NCBI GenBank assembly: GCA_007449985.2
Contig: VIIQ02000336.1
Span: 1 to 64,000, forward strand
Length of the DNA stretch: 64,000 bases
Origin: Desmodesmus armatus
Lineage: Eukaryota > Chlorophyta > Chlorophyceae > Sphaeropleales > Scenedesmaceae
Reading direction: 5' to 3'
The notes under the pieces were generated by a model. The model saw only the letters and a list, made by a program, of their open reading frames with translations. It had not been told where the DNA came from and made no database searches. Positions 19,309-28,594 of this stretch are shown here, in pieces. Positions within the stretch are counted from its first letter, which is position 1, and each line of letters begins with the position of its first letter. The translations under genes and the position numbers were made by a program.

Positions 19309-21977
19309 TGCAGCGCCGGGGGCGGGGGAGCGGCTGCTGCTGCAGCAGCACTCTTCTGGACAGGCAGCAGCAGCACAGCGGCGGCGCCTCGGCGCTAGAC
19401 ACGCAGCACACATTGCAGCGTTTCAGGCGCTGGGGCTGCACAGGCGGGTCTCCCACGAGGGCATGACAGTCGAGCAGATACAACTGGAGCCAGTCATAGG
19501 GAACTACAGCGTGGCCAGCGCTGTCACAGGTGGGCTGTTCACCTCTGTCCCCAGCTTGCCCAGCACTTTGGTGCCCCGCCTGGCGGGCACAACCCTGGGG
19601 CAGGTGGCGCCACGGCTGGCCTTTGTGCCAGCTACTGACGGCCTCGTGCTGCCAGAGGCATGGCAAGCGACTATGCAGGCGCCAGCGCAGCCGCAGTGGC
19701 GCTTGGACCCACAGCGCAGGTGGGCTCGGCAGCAGGGCGAGGATGCAGTCCACTGGTATGACGTGCAGCAGGACGGCAGCCTACGCTGCCTCGACGCAGA
19801 GCCAGACCTGCCACCGGACGCGGCGCTGTCGCCGTGCTGCGTGGTGTTTGCCCCCTTGGGCGGCCCCCGCGGACAGCACAAGCAGCGGCAGCAGCAGCCA
19901 GGGGGGGAGCCAAGGGACCCTCCGGCGGCATACTATCTGGTAGGGCGGTGGGATGAGATTCAGGTAGACCCCAACGTCTGGGGTTTTGGGCCTGACTTGC
20001 CACTGCCACGGTATTCGGTCAGAGAAGCCACCCGCAGGCTAGTGCAGCTCAGCTGCAGATCACAGCGTGGCTGGGTCCCAGCGGTGGGTGTACGGCCGCG
20101 CTTGTGGCGGGATAGTGAAGGCACCCTGGCACCGGGCTCCGCCCTGCAGCAGCTTGAAGGGAAGCACAAGCGCAGCTTTGGAGAGATGATGCAGGCGGGC
20201 TTCAACAGCGGCAGCTCCAGCCGCAGCATCACCACTGCCGACCAGATGGCAGCGTATGATGCCCCCTGGATGCACGCCAGCCCAGCTCGCCAGCATGTCC
20301 GGCAGCGAGTGACAGACAGGGCAGCTACGGCAGCAGGGTCGCAGCCGACAGCCTGGCGACAACAGCAGGACTTGCAGCACGTCGCTGCCCCAGCTGTGGA
20401 TGACAGCAAGGACCCTCTGGAGCGGGGCCTGCCGCCTGCTGCACCAGCCGACTCAGACTGGGTGGCAGCATACCGCCGGGCTGCAGACAAGCGCCTGCCG
20501 CGGCCGCTGAGAGTCTTTGGGTGGCAGATGCTCCATGCAGCCGTCATGGTTGGGGGCGGTAGGGTGTATGCTGCCACTAACATGCAGGAGTTGCTGAGGT
20601 GCTGCTGCCCGCAACCGCAGTGCCAACCGGGGCAGCAGCACCCTCCACAGCAGCAACAGCAGCAACAGCTGGGCCAGGCTGGGGGGGTGCAACACCAGCA
20701 ACAGCAGCAGGGACAGGTTGGGGAGGGAGGGCTGCTGCAGCCGCCGCCAACGCAGGCAGGCATGCTGCAGCAAGGGCAAGGTGGGGGTGGGGCAACACCC
20801 CAGCCGCAGCTGCGCAGCCAGGGGGGCGGTGGGGAAACACATCAGCTACTGCCACAGCAGCAGCAGCAGCTCCAGCAGCAATTGCAGGCTCCAGCTCCGA
20901 GCCCGGATAGCTACCAGCTCGAGTCTCTGTCCCACCTCTTTGTGCAGTGCCCGGTGGCAGTGGCCGTATGGGCGTGGTTTGCGCAGGTGTGGCACAGGGT
21001 GCAGCCAGGGGAAACGGTAGACTTTAGCAGCACCCGCATCCTATTGCTGGATGACAGCTCGGTGTGGCAGCCACCAGCGCAGCTGCGCCAGTTGTGGACT
21101 TACCTACGCCTGCTGCTGCTTGAGTCCTTCTGGGTGGTTCGATGTGCCAGTGAGGGCCGCCCGTACAGCAGTGCGGCTGTCACCCATAGGTTTAGGGCAG
21201 CACTGCAGCAGCAGCTCTCGCAGGACTGGCTCAGGACACAAGGGGACATCCGCCTGAACTCTGGGGTGCCTTTGTCTTGGCTCCGGGGCCGCAACCCTGA
21301 GTTGCTGCCGGAGCGGTTCGCCGCCAAATGGCAGCAGCCGGGGGTGTTGTACGCAGTGGGGGATGGCACCGGGCCCCGCCTTGTGCTGCCAGGGGATGCT
21401 TGATGGGCCTCTTCTGGGAGTGGGGGTCCTTGGACGGGACATTTTGGGCCCACCAAAACATACCATCTACAAAAAAATGGGGGTGGGCTTCTGCTGCTGC
21501 GATGCAGTAGGGATGGGGGTTGGGGTTTGGTTTCAGCATTAGTGGTGAGTGGTTTTGTGCATACTGTGGGGGGCCGGTTCATGCTACCAGCCAAGGTTGG
21601 TGTGTACAGCCCGGCAGGGGGTGCTAGTGACTTAGCCATTGTGCCGCCTTGCGCGGCGTTCCGTTCCAGGCGAGTTCAGCCGTGTGGTGTCACTTTGCTT
21701 TTGTATAGTTTCTGCAGTTCCGCCTGCGCGACAGCCGGCAGTGACTATCGTAGACAATTTGCGGGTGCGTGGTGGAGCCCTGGTGTCTGCTTTCAGCAGG
21801 CTGCGCTGCAATGCGCCGCTCATTTGACCATGTGGTGAGGGTGGTGGTCTGCCCCTTCACAGGGTGGCGCCGGTCAGGTTGCGCCATCCTCTTGCCAGAG
21901 CCCTTGAGGGGTAGCTTCTGTTGCTTGACTCCGCTCTTGTAACTTGCTTACCCTGGAAAAAAAAAAAAAAAAAAAAA
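19309..21977 (+). mobile_element. LINE-B, 5'-truncated, with intact 3' half
   Basis: Begins within the post-RT part of the ORF, runs through an uninterrupted C-terminal reading frame (stop at 21401-21403), the complete LINE-B 3' UTR, and poly(A) at 21957-21977. It is the reference for LINE-B 3' structure in this window. No RT motifs remain, so this copy is non-autonomous. Confidence 0.9.
19310..21403 (+). CDS. LINE-B C-terminal polypeptide (about 690 codons, partial)
   Basis: Open frame of LINE-B downstream of the RT. Recognisable blocks shared with LINE-A: LLLQQHSSGQ, LEPVIGNYSVASAV, TTLGQVAPRL, ALSPCCVVFAPLGGP, AAYYLVGRW, PNVWGFGPDL, HKRSFGEMMQAGF, WVAAYRRAADKRLPR, YAATNMQELLRCCC, a long Gln/Gly-rich insert, SLSHLFVQCPVAVAVW, LLLDDSSVWQ, LLLLESFWVVRCASEG and LRGRNPELLPE. 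The CCHC knuckle is split by the Gln-rich insert. The first codons at 19298-19309 come from the inverted neighbour. No autonomous function is expected without the RT. Confidence 0.85.
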   Translation, partial: AAPGAGERLLLQQHSSGQAAAAQRRRLGARHAAHIAAFQALGLHRRVSHEGMTVEQIQLEPVIGNYSVASAVTGGLFTSVPSLPSTLVPRLAGTTLGQVAPRLAFVPATDGLVLPEAWQATMQAPAQPQWRLDPQRRWARQQGEDAVHWYDVQQDGSLRCLDAEPDLPPDAALSPCCVVFAPLGGPRGQHKQRQQQPGGEPRDPPAAYYLVGRWDEIQVDPNVWGFGPDLPLPRYSVREATRRLVQLSCRSQRGWVPAVGVRPRLWRDSEGTLAPGSALQQLEGKHKRSFGEMMQAGFNSGSSSRSITTADQMAAYDAPWMHASPARQHVRQRVTDRAATAAGSQPTAWRQQQDLQHVAAPAVDDSKDPLERGLPPAAPADSDWVAAYRRAADKRLPRPLRVFGWQMLHAAVMVGGGRVYAATNMQELLRCCCPQPQCQPGQQHPPQQQQQQQLGQAGGVQHQQQQQGQVGEGGLLQPPPTQAGMLQQGQGGGGATPQPQLRSQGGGGETHQLLPQQQQQLQQQLQAPAPSPDSYQLESLSHLFVQCPVAVAVWAWFAQVWHRVQPGETVDFSSTRILLLDDSSVWQPPAQLRQLWTYLRLLLLESFWVVRCASEGRPYSSAAVTHRFRAALQQQLSQDWLRTQGDIRLNSGVPLSWLRGRNPELLPERFAAKWQQPGVLYAVGDGTGPRLVLPGDA

Positions 21978-22448
21978 CCTATGGGTGACAGCCGCACTGC
22001 TGTACGGGCGGCCCTCACACCGAACCACCCAGAACCACCCAGAACCACCCGAACCACGCCATCCTCTTGCCAGAGCCTTTAAGGGGTAGCTTTTGTTGCT
22101 TGACTCCGCTCTTGTAACCAGCTCACCCTGAAAAAAAAAAAAAAAAAAAAAAAAAAAACCCAGAAGGACTCAAGCAGCAGCAGGCGTAGGTAAGTCCACA
22201 ACTGGCGCAACTGCGCTGGTGGCTGCCACACCGAGCTGTCATCTAGCAATAGGATGCGGGTGCTGCTAAAGTCTACCGTTTCCCCTGGCTGCACCCTGTG
22301 CCACACCTGCGCAAACCACGCCCATACGGCCACTGCCACCGGGCACTGCACAAAGAGGTGCGACAGAGACTCGAGCTGGTAGCTGTCCGGGCTCGGAGCT
22401 GGAGCCTGCAATTGCTGCTGGAGCTGCTGCTGCTGCTGTGGCAGTTGC

Positions 22449-22452
<4 letters not shown>
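21978..22452 (-). pseudogene. LINE-B C-terminal fragment, antisense, with LINE-B tail insertion
   Basis: Antisense LINE-B ORF (VTHR, GRPYSS blocks), then a LINE-B tail in plus orientation with A28 (about 22057-22158) inserted at the GGGTGGTTC site. The ORF then continues in reverse (ESFWV, QLWTYL, LLLDDSS, VAVWAWFAQVW, HLFVQCP, poly-Gln) to 22452. The same tail insertion is seen in the copies at 17250 and 27147. Confidence 0.82.
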
Positions 22453-22483
<31 letters not shown>

Positions 22484-22870
22484 GGAGTGAGCAAGTTACA
22501 GGAGCGAAGTCAAGCAACAGAAGCCACCCCTCAAAGCTCAGGCAAGAGGATGGCGCAACCTGGCAGGCACCACCCTGTGAGGGCGCAAGCCGACACCCCC
22601 ACCACATGGTCTCGCGGGCGGCACGTCGCAGTGCAGCCTGCCAAAAAGCAGACACCAGGACCGACCATGCACCTGCAGAATGACTAGAGAAAAGCAACGG
22701 CAAAGGGACAAAGCATGCGAGCAACACCAACGCAAGCGAGTCAACACAGAGCCGAGAGAAAGCACCACCGATGCGTCACCACACTCACACACCTCACCGG
22801 TGTGCAGAGCCAGCCCCCCACAGAGGGGCTGAAGAAACACCCTGAAACCAACAAGCGGCGGCCACACAGC
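22453..22870 (-). mobile_element. LINE-A tail and 3' UTR, antisense
   Basis: Poly-T at about 22453-22482, GGGAGTGAGCAAGTTACAGG, then LINE-A UTR in reverse to GCGGCCACACAG. There it joins an internal SINE segment without poly(A), a chimeric border. Confidence 0.82.
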
Positions 22871-23022
22871 TCATTGGCTCTTGCAGGAGAATGGCGCAAC
22901 CTGACAATCGCCACCCTTTGAGGGGGCACCACCACCCTCACCACATGATTATGTGAGCGGCGCTTGTGCAGCGCAGCCTGCACGAAGCAGACACCAGGGC
23001 TCAACCATGCACCTGCTTTAAT
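22871..23022 (-). mobile_element. Internal SINE segment lacking both ends
   Basis: CTCATTGGCTCTTGCAGGAG to CACCTGCTTTAA in reverse: SINE tail/body without poly(A) and without head. The missing 3' end indicates recombination or template switching, not a simple insertion. Confidence 0.75.
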
Positions 23023-24773
23023 TATTTTTTTTTTTCTCAGGGTGAGCAAGTTACAAGAGCGGAGTCAAGCAACAGAAGCTACCCCTCAAGGGCTCTGGCA
23101 AGAGGATGGCGCAACCTGACCGGCGCCACCCTGTGAAGGGGCAGACCACCACCCTCACCACATGGTCAAATGAGCGGCGCATTGCAGCGCAGCCTGCTGA
23201 AAGCAGACACCAGGGCTCCACCACGCACCGCAAATTGTGTACGATAGTCACTGCCGGCTGTCGCGCAGGCGGTACTGCAGAAACTATACAAAAGCAAAGT
23301 GACACCACACGGCTAAACTCGCCTGGAATGGAACGCCGCGCAAGGCGGCACAATGGCTAGGTCACTAGCACCCCCTGCCGGGGTGTACACACCAACCTTG
23401 GCTGGTAGCATGAACCGGCCCCCCACAGTATGCACAAAACCACTCACCACTAATGCTGAAACCAAACCCCAACCCCCATCCCTACTGCATCGCAGCAGCA
23501 GAAGCCCACCCCCATTTTTTTGTAGATGGTATGTTTTGGTGGGCCCAAAATGTCCCGTCCAAGGACCCCCACTCCCAGAAGAGGCCCATCAAGCATCCCC
23601 TGGCAGCACAAGGCGGGGCCCGGTGCCATCCCCCACTGCGTACAACACCCCCGGCTGCTGCCATTTGGCGGCGAACCGCTCCGGCAGCAGCTCAGGGTTG
23701 CGGCCCCGGAGCCAAGACAAAGGCACCCCAGAGTTCAGGCGGATGTCCCCTTGTGTCCTGAGCCAGTCCTGCGAGAGCTGCTGCTGCAGTGCTGCCCCAA
23801 ACCTATGGGTGACAGCCGCACTGCTGTACGGGCGGCCCTCACTGGCACATCGAACCACCCAGAAGGACTCAAGCAGCAGCAGGCGCAGGTAAGTCCATAA
23901 CTGGCGCAGCTGCGCTTGTTGGCTGCCACACCGAGCTGTCATCCAGCAATAGGATGCGGGTGCTGCTAAAGTCTACCCTTTCCCCTGGCTGCACCCTGTG
24001 CCACACCTGCGCAAACCACGCCCATACGGCCACTGCCACCGGGCACTGCACAAAGAGGTGGGACAGAGACTCGAGCTGGTAGCTGTCCGGGCTCGGAGCT
24101 GGAGCCTGCAATTGCTGCTGGAGCTGCTGCTGCTGCTGTGGCAGTAGCTGATGTGTTTCCCCACCGCCACCCTGGCTGCGCAGCTGCGGCTGGGGTGTTG
24201 CCCCACCCCCACCTTGCCCTTGCTGCAGCATGCCTGCCTGCGTTGGCGGCGGCTGCAGCAGCCCTCCCTCCCCAACCTGTCCCTGCTGCTGTTGCTGGTG
24301 TTGCACCCCCCAGCCTGGCCCAGCTGTTGCTGCTGTGGAGGGTGCTGCTGCCCCGGTTGGCACTGCGGTTGCGGGCAGCAGCACCTCAGCAACTCCTGCA
24401 TGTTAGTGGCAGCATACACCCTACCGCCCCCAACCATGACGGCTGCATGGAGCATCTGCCATGCCATGCCTCTGGCAGCACGAGGCCGTCAGTAGCTGGC
24501 ACAAAGGCCAGCCGTGGCGCCACCTGCCCCAGGGTTGTGCCCGCCAGGCGGGGCACCAAAGTGCTGGGCAAGCTGGGGACAGAGGTGAACAGCCCACCTG
24601 TGACAGCGCTGGCCACGCTGTAGTTCCCTATGACTGGCTCCAGTTGTATCTGCTCGACTGTCATGCCCTCGTGGGAGACCCGCCTGTGCAGCCCCAGCGC
24701 CTGAAACGCTGCAATGTGTGCTGCGTGTCTAGCGCCGAGGCGCCGCCGCTGTGCTGCTGCTGCCTGTCCAGAA
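23023..24773 (-). pseudogene. LINE-B 3' half, antisense, with internal deletion
   Basis: Poly-T, full LINE-B UTR in reverse (to about 23575), then the C-terminal ORF in reverse. Near 24466 the sequence jumps from the GWQMLHAAV block to VLPEAW, deleting roughly 850 nt relative to 19309-21403. TGGCA is shared at both borders. It ends against satellite at 24774. With 20470-21957 it forms a long inverted repeat. Confidence 0.85.
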
Positions 24774-24896
24774 GAACATATTTTGGTCTTTCATCAGAGC
24801 CAACCAGATGATTTTTGCGCACCACCATCGCTGCGCACCATCACGCGGCATCCGCCGCCCTCAACCCAACGCTACGCGCCGCACACTGACTCAATT

Positions 24897-25086
24897 TTTT
24901 TTTTCAGGGTAGGCTTGTTACATGAGCGGAGTCAAGCAACCACTGCCACCCCTCATTGGCTCTTGCAGGAGAATGGCGCAACCTGACAATCGCCACCCTT
25001 TGAGGGGGCACCACCACCCTCACCACATGATTATGTGAGCGGCGCTTGTGCAGCGCAGCCTGCACGAAGCAGACACCAGGGCTGAC
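24897..25086 (-). mobile_element. Truncated SINE with TSD in satellite
   Basis: TGACTCAATT at 24887-24896 and 25087-25096 flanks poly-T and about 180 nt of SINE tail in reverse, ending at CAGACACCAGGGCTGAC. A clean 5'-truncated insertion. Confidence 0.88.
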
Positions 25087-25150
25087 TGACTCAATTGGGG
25101 TGCATGTTGGTATTTTTTTTTTTTTGGTACGCTTGAAGAACATATTTTGG

Positions 25151-25303
25151 GCTCATCTGACCATGTGGTGAGGGTGGTGGCTTGCCCCTTCACAGGGTGG
25201 CGCCGGTCAGGTTGCGCCATCCTCTTGCCAGAGCCTTTAAGGGGTAGCTTTTGTTGCTTGACTCCGCTCTTGTAACCTGCTCACCCTGAAAAGAAAAAAA
25301 AAA
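25151..25303 (+). mobile_element. LINE-B tail (153 bp) with 12-bp TSD in satellite
   Basis: AACATATTTTGG at 25139-25150 and 25304-25315 flanks GCTCATCTGACCATGTGGTG to GCTCACCCTG and an interrupted A tail. It shows LINE-B retrotransposition truncated to the terminal 135 or so nucleotides. Confidence 0.9.
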
Positions 25304-25795
25304 AACATATTTTGGTCTTTCATCAGAGCCAACCAGATGATTTTTGCGCACCACCATCGCTGCGCACCATCACGCGGCATCCGCCGCCCTCAACCCAACG
25401 CTACGCGCCGCACACTGACTCAATTGGGGTGCATGTTGGTACGCTTGAAGAACATATTTTGGTCTTTCATCAGAGCCAACCAGATGATTTTTGCGCACCA
25501 CCATCGCTGCGCACCATCACGTGGCATCCGCCGCCCTCAACCCAACGCTACGCGCCGCACACTGACTCAATTGGGGTGCATGTTGGTACGCTTGAAGAAC
25601 ATATTTTGGTCTTTCATCAGAGCCAACCAGATGATTTTTGCGCACCACCATCGCTGCGCACCATCACGCGGCATCCGCCGCCCTCAACCCAACGCTACGC
25701 GCCGCACACTGACTCAATTGGGGTGCATGTTGGTACGCTTGAAGAACATATTTTGGTCTTTCATCAGAGCCAACCAGATGATTTTTGCGCACCAC

Positions 25796-26039
25796 TATCG
25801 CTGTTGCACTCCACCACCGGCCCCAAGCCCAAGGCTGGGATGCCCCCTGTGCTGGTCCTGCCCAATGGGCAGTTTGAAATGACTGCACAAGTTGCAGCAG
25901 TGCTGAATCGTGTATATGCAGCTCACAAGCATGAGGCAGATGTTGCTTCCATCTTTGGTGGCACTGACGCCAAGCTGATTGTTGCATACACCAAGAATCG
26001 CTCCATTGGAGCACGCCTGATCAGGGCACGGCACTGAAA
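25796..26039 (+). pseudogene. Penelope-like element: C-terminal end of reverse transcriptase
   Basis: About 75 codons after the satellite: PPVLVLPNGQFEMTAQVAAV, then IVAYTKNRSIGARLIRARH and a TGA stop at 26035-26037. The ending resembles the conserved Penelope RT tail (a YxKxxxIxxxLxxAR pattern). The stop follows directly with no downstream endonuclease, which fits Penelope relatives with an N-terminal GIY-YIG or none. The hammerhead-bearing direct repeats that follow support the family. 5'-truncated, so inactive. The assignment rests on a short match. Confidence 0.5.
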
Positions 26040-26183
26040 CAGTGTGCTGACTGTCTGAAACTGTGGTCTGCATGCTTTACAGCATATCAGCAGGTGTTGA
26101 CACCACCACTCCCACACTGACAGTCACTGCACCTGTTATCTCTTGCATGCCAGTCCTATACTTGCATGCTGCGTGTGTTTTTC

Positions 26184-26236
26184 GAGCTTAGACCTGATGA
26201 GCCTTGAAGAAGGCGAAACTAGTCGTCTGTAAGTTC
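26184..26236 (+). ncRNA. Type I hammerhead ribozyme, copy 1
   Basis: Self-cleaving RNA motif. Stem I 3' strand CGAGCUUAGAC, core CUGAUGA, stem II GCCUU with loop GAAG and AAGGC, core GAA, then A-C-UA-G-U (minimal stem III) and the cleavage C. Predicted cleavage after 26224, followed by stem I 5' strand GUCU-GU-AAGUUCG. All conserved core residues are present; stem I pairs over 11 bp with a 2-nt bulge. Stem III has 2 bp, but ACUAGU is self-complementary, as expected for hammerheads that act as dimers in Penelope-like elements. Confidence 0.88.
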
Positions 26237-26403
26237 GTTCACTCCACACGCACAATACAATCCGCCTGCTGCCTGGGTCGCTGGTACTTCCCACATTGTC
26301 TGTACAACCACCGGTGTTGACACCACCACTCCCACACTGACAGTCACTGCACCTGTTATCTCTTGCATGCCAGTCCTATACTTGCATGCTGCGTGTGTTT
26401 TTC

Positions 26404-26456
26404 GAGCTTAGACCTGATGAGCCTTGAAGAAGGCGAAACTAGTCGTCTGTAAGTTC
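26404..26456 (+). ncRNA. Type I hammerhead ribozyme, copy 2
   Basis: Identical in all core and stem positions to copy 1 and 220 bp downstream; predicted cleavage after 26444. Cleavage at both sites would release a 220-nt monomer with 5'-OH and 2',3'-cyclic phosphate ends. Confidence 0.88.
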
Positions 26457-26529
26457 GTTCACTCCACACGCACAATACAATCCGCCTGCTGCCTGGGTCG
26501 CTGGTACTTCCCACATTGTCTGTACAACC

Positions 26530-26575
26530 CCTGATGAGCCTTGAAGAAGGCGAAACTAGTCGTCTGTAAGTTCGT
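26530..26575 (+). ncRNA. Hammerhead ribozyme, copy 3, lacking stem I 3' strand
   Basis: Keeps CUGAUGA, stem II, GAAA, ACUAGUC and the downstream stem I strand, but the upstream partner strand (GAGCUUAGAC) is replaced by UGUACAACC at the repeat border. It should not self-cleave in cis unless another copy supplies the strand. Confidence 0.75.
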
Positions 26576-27701
26576 TCACTCCACACGCACAATACAATCC
26601 GCCTGCTGCCTGGGTCGCTGGTACTTCCCACATTGTCTGTACAACCACTTCAAAAAAAAAAAAAAAAAAAAAAACTGGGCCAGGCTGGGGGGGTGCAACA
26701 CCAGCAACAGCAGCAGGGACAGGTTGGGGAGGGAGGGCTGCTGCAGCCGCCGCCAACGCAGGCAGGCATGCTGCAGCAAGGGCAAGGTGGGGGTGGGGCA
26801 ACACCCCAGCCGCAGCTGCGCAGCCAGGGTGGCGGTGGGGAAACACATCAGCTACTGCCACAGCAGCAGCAGCAGCTCCAGCAGCAATTGCAGGCTCCAG
26901 CTCCGAGCCCGGACAGCTACCAGCTCGAGTCTCTGTCCCACCTCTTTGTGCAGTGCCCGGTGGCAGTGGCCGTATGGGCGTGGTTTGCGCAGGTGTGGCA
27001 CAGGGTGCAGCCAGGGGAAACGGTAGACTTTAGCAGCACCCGCATCCTATTGCTAGATGACAGCTCGGTGTGGCAGCCACCAGCGCAGCTGCGCCAGTTG
27101 TGGACTTACCTACGCCTGCTGCTGCTTGAGTCCTTCTGGGTGGTTCTTTTTTTTTTTTTTTTTTCCAGGGTGAGCAGGTTACAAGAGCGGAGTCAAGCAA
27201 CAAAAGCTACCCCTTAAAGGCTCTGGCAAGAGGATGGCGTGGTTCGGGTGGTTCTGGGTGGTTCTGGGTGGTTCGGTGTGCCAGTGAGGGCCGCCCGTAC
27301 AGCAGTGCGGCTGTCACCCATAGGTTTAGGGCAGCACTGCAGCAGCAGCTCACGCAGGACTGGCTCAGGACACAAGGGGACATCCGCCTGAACTCTGGGG
27401 TGCCTTTGTCTTGGCTCCGGGGCCGCAACCCTGAGCTGCTGCCGGAGCGGTTCGCCGCCAAATGGCAGCAGCTGGGGGTGCTGTACGCAGTGGGGGACGG
27501 CACAGGGCCCCGCCTTGTGCTGCCAGGGGATGCTTGATGGGCCTCTTCTGGGAGTGGGGGTCCTTGGACGGGACATTTTGGGGCCACCAAAACATACAAT
27601 CTACAACAAAATGGGGGTGGGCTTTTGCTGCTGCGATGCAGTAGGGATGGGGGTTGGGGTTTGGTTTCAGTGTTAGTGGTGAGTGGTTTTGTGCATACTT
27701 T

Positions 27702-28181
27702 TTTTTTTTTTCAGGGTAGGCTTGTTACATGAGCGGAGTCAAGCAACCACTGCCACCCCTCATTGGCTCTTGCAGGAGAATGGCGCAACCTGACAATCGC
27801 CACCCTTTGAGGGGGCACCACCACCCTCACCACATGATTATGTGAGCGGCGCTTGTGCAGCGCAGCCTGCACGAAGCAGACACCAGGGCTCAACCATGCA
27901 CCTGCTTTAACGTCTAAGTCTGCTACTATCAAAGCCTCCAGCACTAACCCAACTACTAACCATGCCAACTATCAAGTCGTTGTTGTGGGCGGACCAGTCG
28001 CCTCCTGCTGCCTCCTAAGTCTTCTACCAACTAGCACCATGGCGTAAGACGCTGCTGTGGGCTGCAACAGACACATTCTGCCGCTGCCTCCTGCTGCCGG
28101 TGGGCGGGCTGGGATTCGAACCCAGATCTCCCCGGTATCAACCGGGTGCTTTAGCCATTAAGCTACCCCCCCCCCCCCATG
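27702..28181 (-). mobile_element. SINE, full-length, with 12-bp TSD
   Basis: TGTGCATACTTT at 27690-27701 and 28182-28193 brackets a 480-bp antisense SINE: poly-T, tail, body, tRNA-like head, and a C13-14 run (G-run on the sense strand). Same architecture as 13207-13690. Confidence 0.93.
28099..28172 (-). promoter_or_regulatory. tRNA-like SINE head (Pol III A and B boxes), copy 3
   Basis: Identical A box, B box and 6-nt anticodon loop to the heads at 12569 and 13208. The preceding G-run is longer here. Confidence 0.8.
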
Positions 28182-28594
28182 TGTGCATACTTTGGGGGGC
28201 CGGTTCATGCTACCAGCCAAGGTTGGTGTGTACACCCCGGCAGGGGTGCTAGTGACTTAGCCATTGTGCCGCCTTGCGCGGCGTTCCGTTCCAGGCGAGT
28301 TTAGTAGCCGTGTGGTGTCACTTTGCTTTTGTATAGTTTCTGCAGTACCGCCTGCGTGACAGCCGGCAGTGACTATCGTAGACAATTTGCGGGTGCGTGG
28401 TGGAGCCCTGGTGTCTGCTTTCAGCAGGCTGCGCTGCAATGCGCCGCTCATCTGACCATGTGGTGAGGGTGGTGGCTTGCCCCTTCACAGGGTGGCGCCG
28501 GTCAGGTTGCGCCATCCTCTTGCCAGAGCCTTTAAGGGGTAGCTTTTGTTGCTTGACTCCGCTCTTGTAACCTGCTCACCCTGAAAAAAAAAAT

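Larger units (their letters stand above)
24774..25795 (-). repeat. 147-bp satellite, block in reverse orientation
   Basis: Reverse-complement satellite units (ACATATTTTGGTCTTTCATC and onward), the only inverted block. It carries a truncated SINE (24897-25086), a T-run at about 25113-25125 between GGTA repeats, and a LINE-B tail (25151-25303). It ends where Penelope-like sequence begins. Confidence 0.92.
26093..26648 (+). repeat. 2.5 direct repeats of 220 bp (pLTR/3' repeat of the Penelope-like element)
   Basis: GGTGTTGACACCACCACTCC starts at 26093 and again at 26313, exactly 220 bp apart. A third partial copy starts at CCTGATGAGCC (26530) and ends at about 26646. Each full unit contains one hammerhead ribozyme. 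ACTTC and a long A run follow (about 26648-26674), then truncated LINE-B. Confidence 0.92.
26649..28594 (+). mobile_element. LINE-B, 5'-truncated, with tail insertion and full SINE in its 3' UTR
   Basis: After an A run, LINE-B starts in the Gln-rich part (CTGGGCCAGGCTGG at about 26675). The ORF is open to 27146, broken by an antisense LINE-B tail (27147-27240) between GGGTGGTTC repeats, resumes to a stop at 27535-27537, then the 3' UTR with a SINE at 27702-28181. The UTR ends in CCTGCTCACCCTG and A at 28585-28594. Confidence 0.87.

Noticed and set aside
18928..21977. Twin-primed 5' inversion of LINE-B
   Set aside because: The inverted part repeats sequence also present in the forward part, whereas twin priming inverts non-overlapping upstream sequence. 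An inverted duplication fits better.
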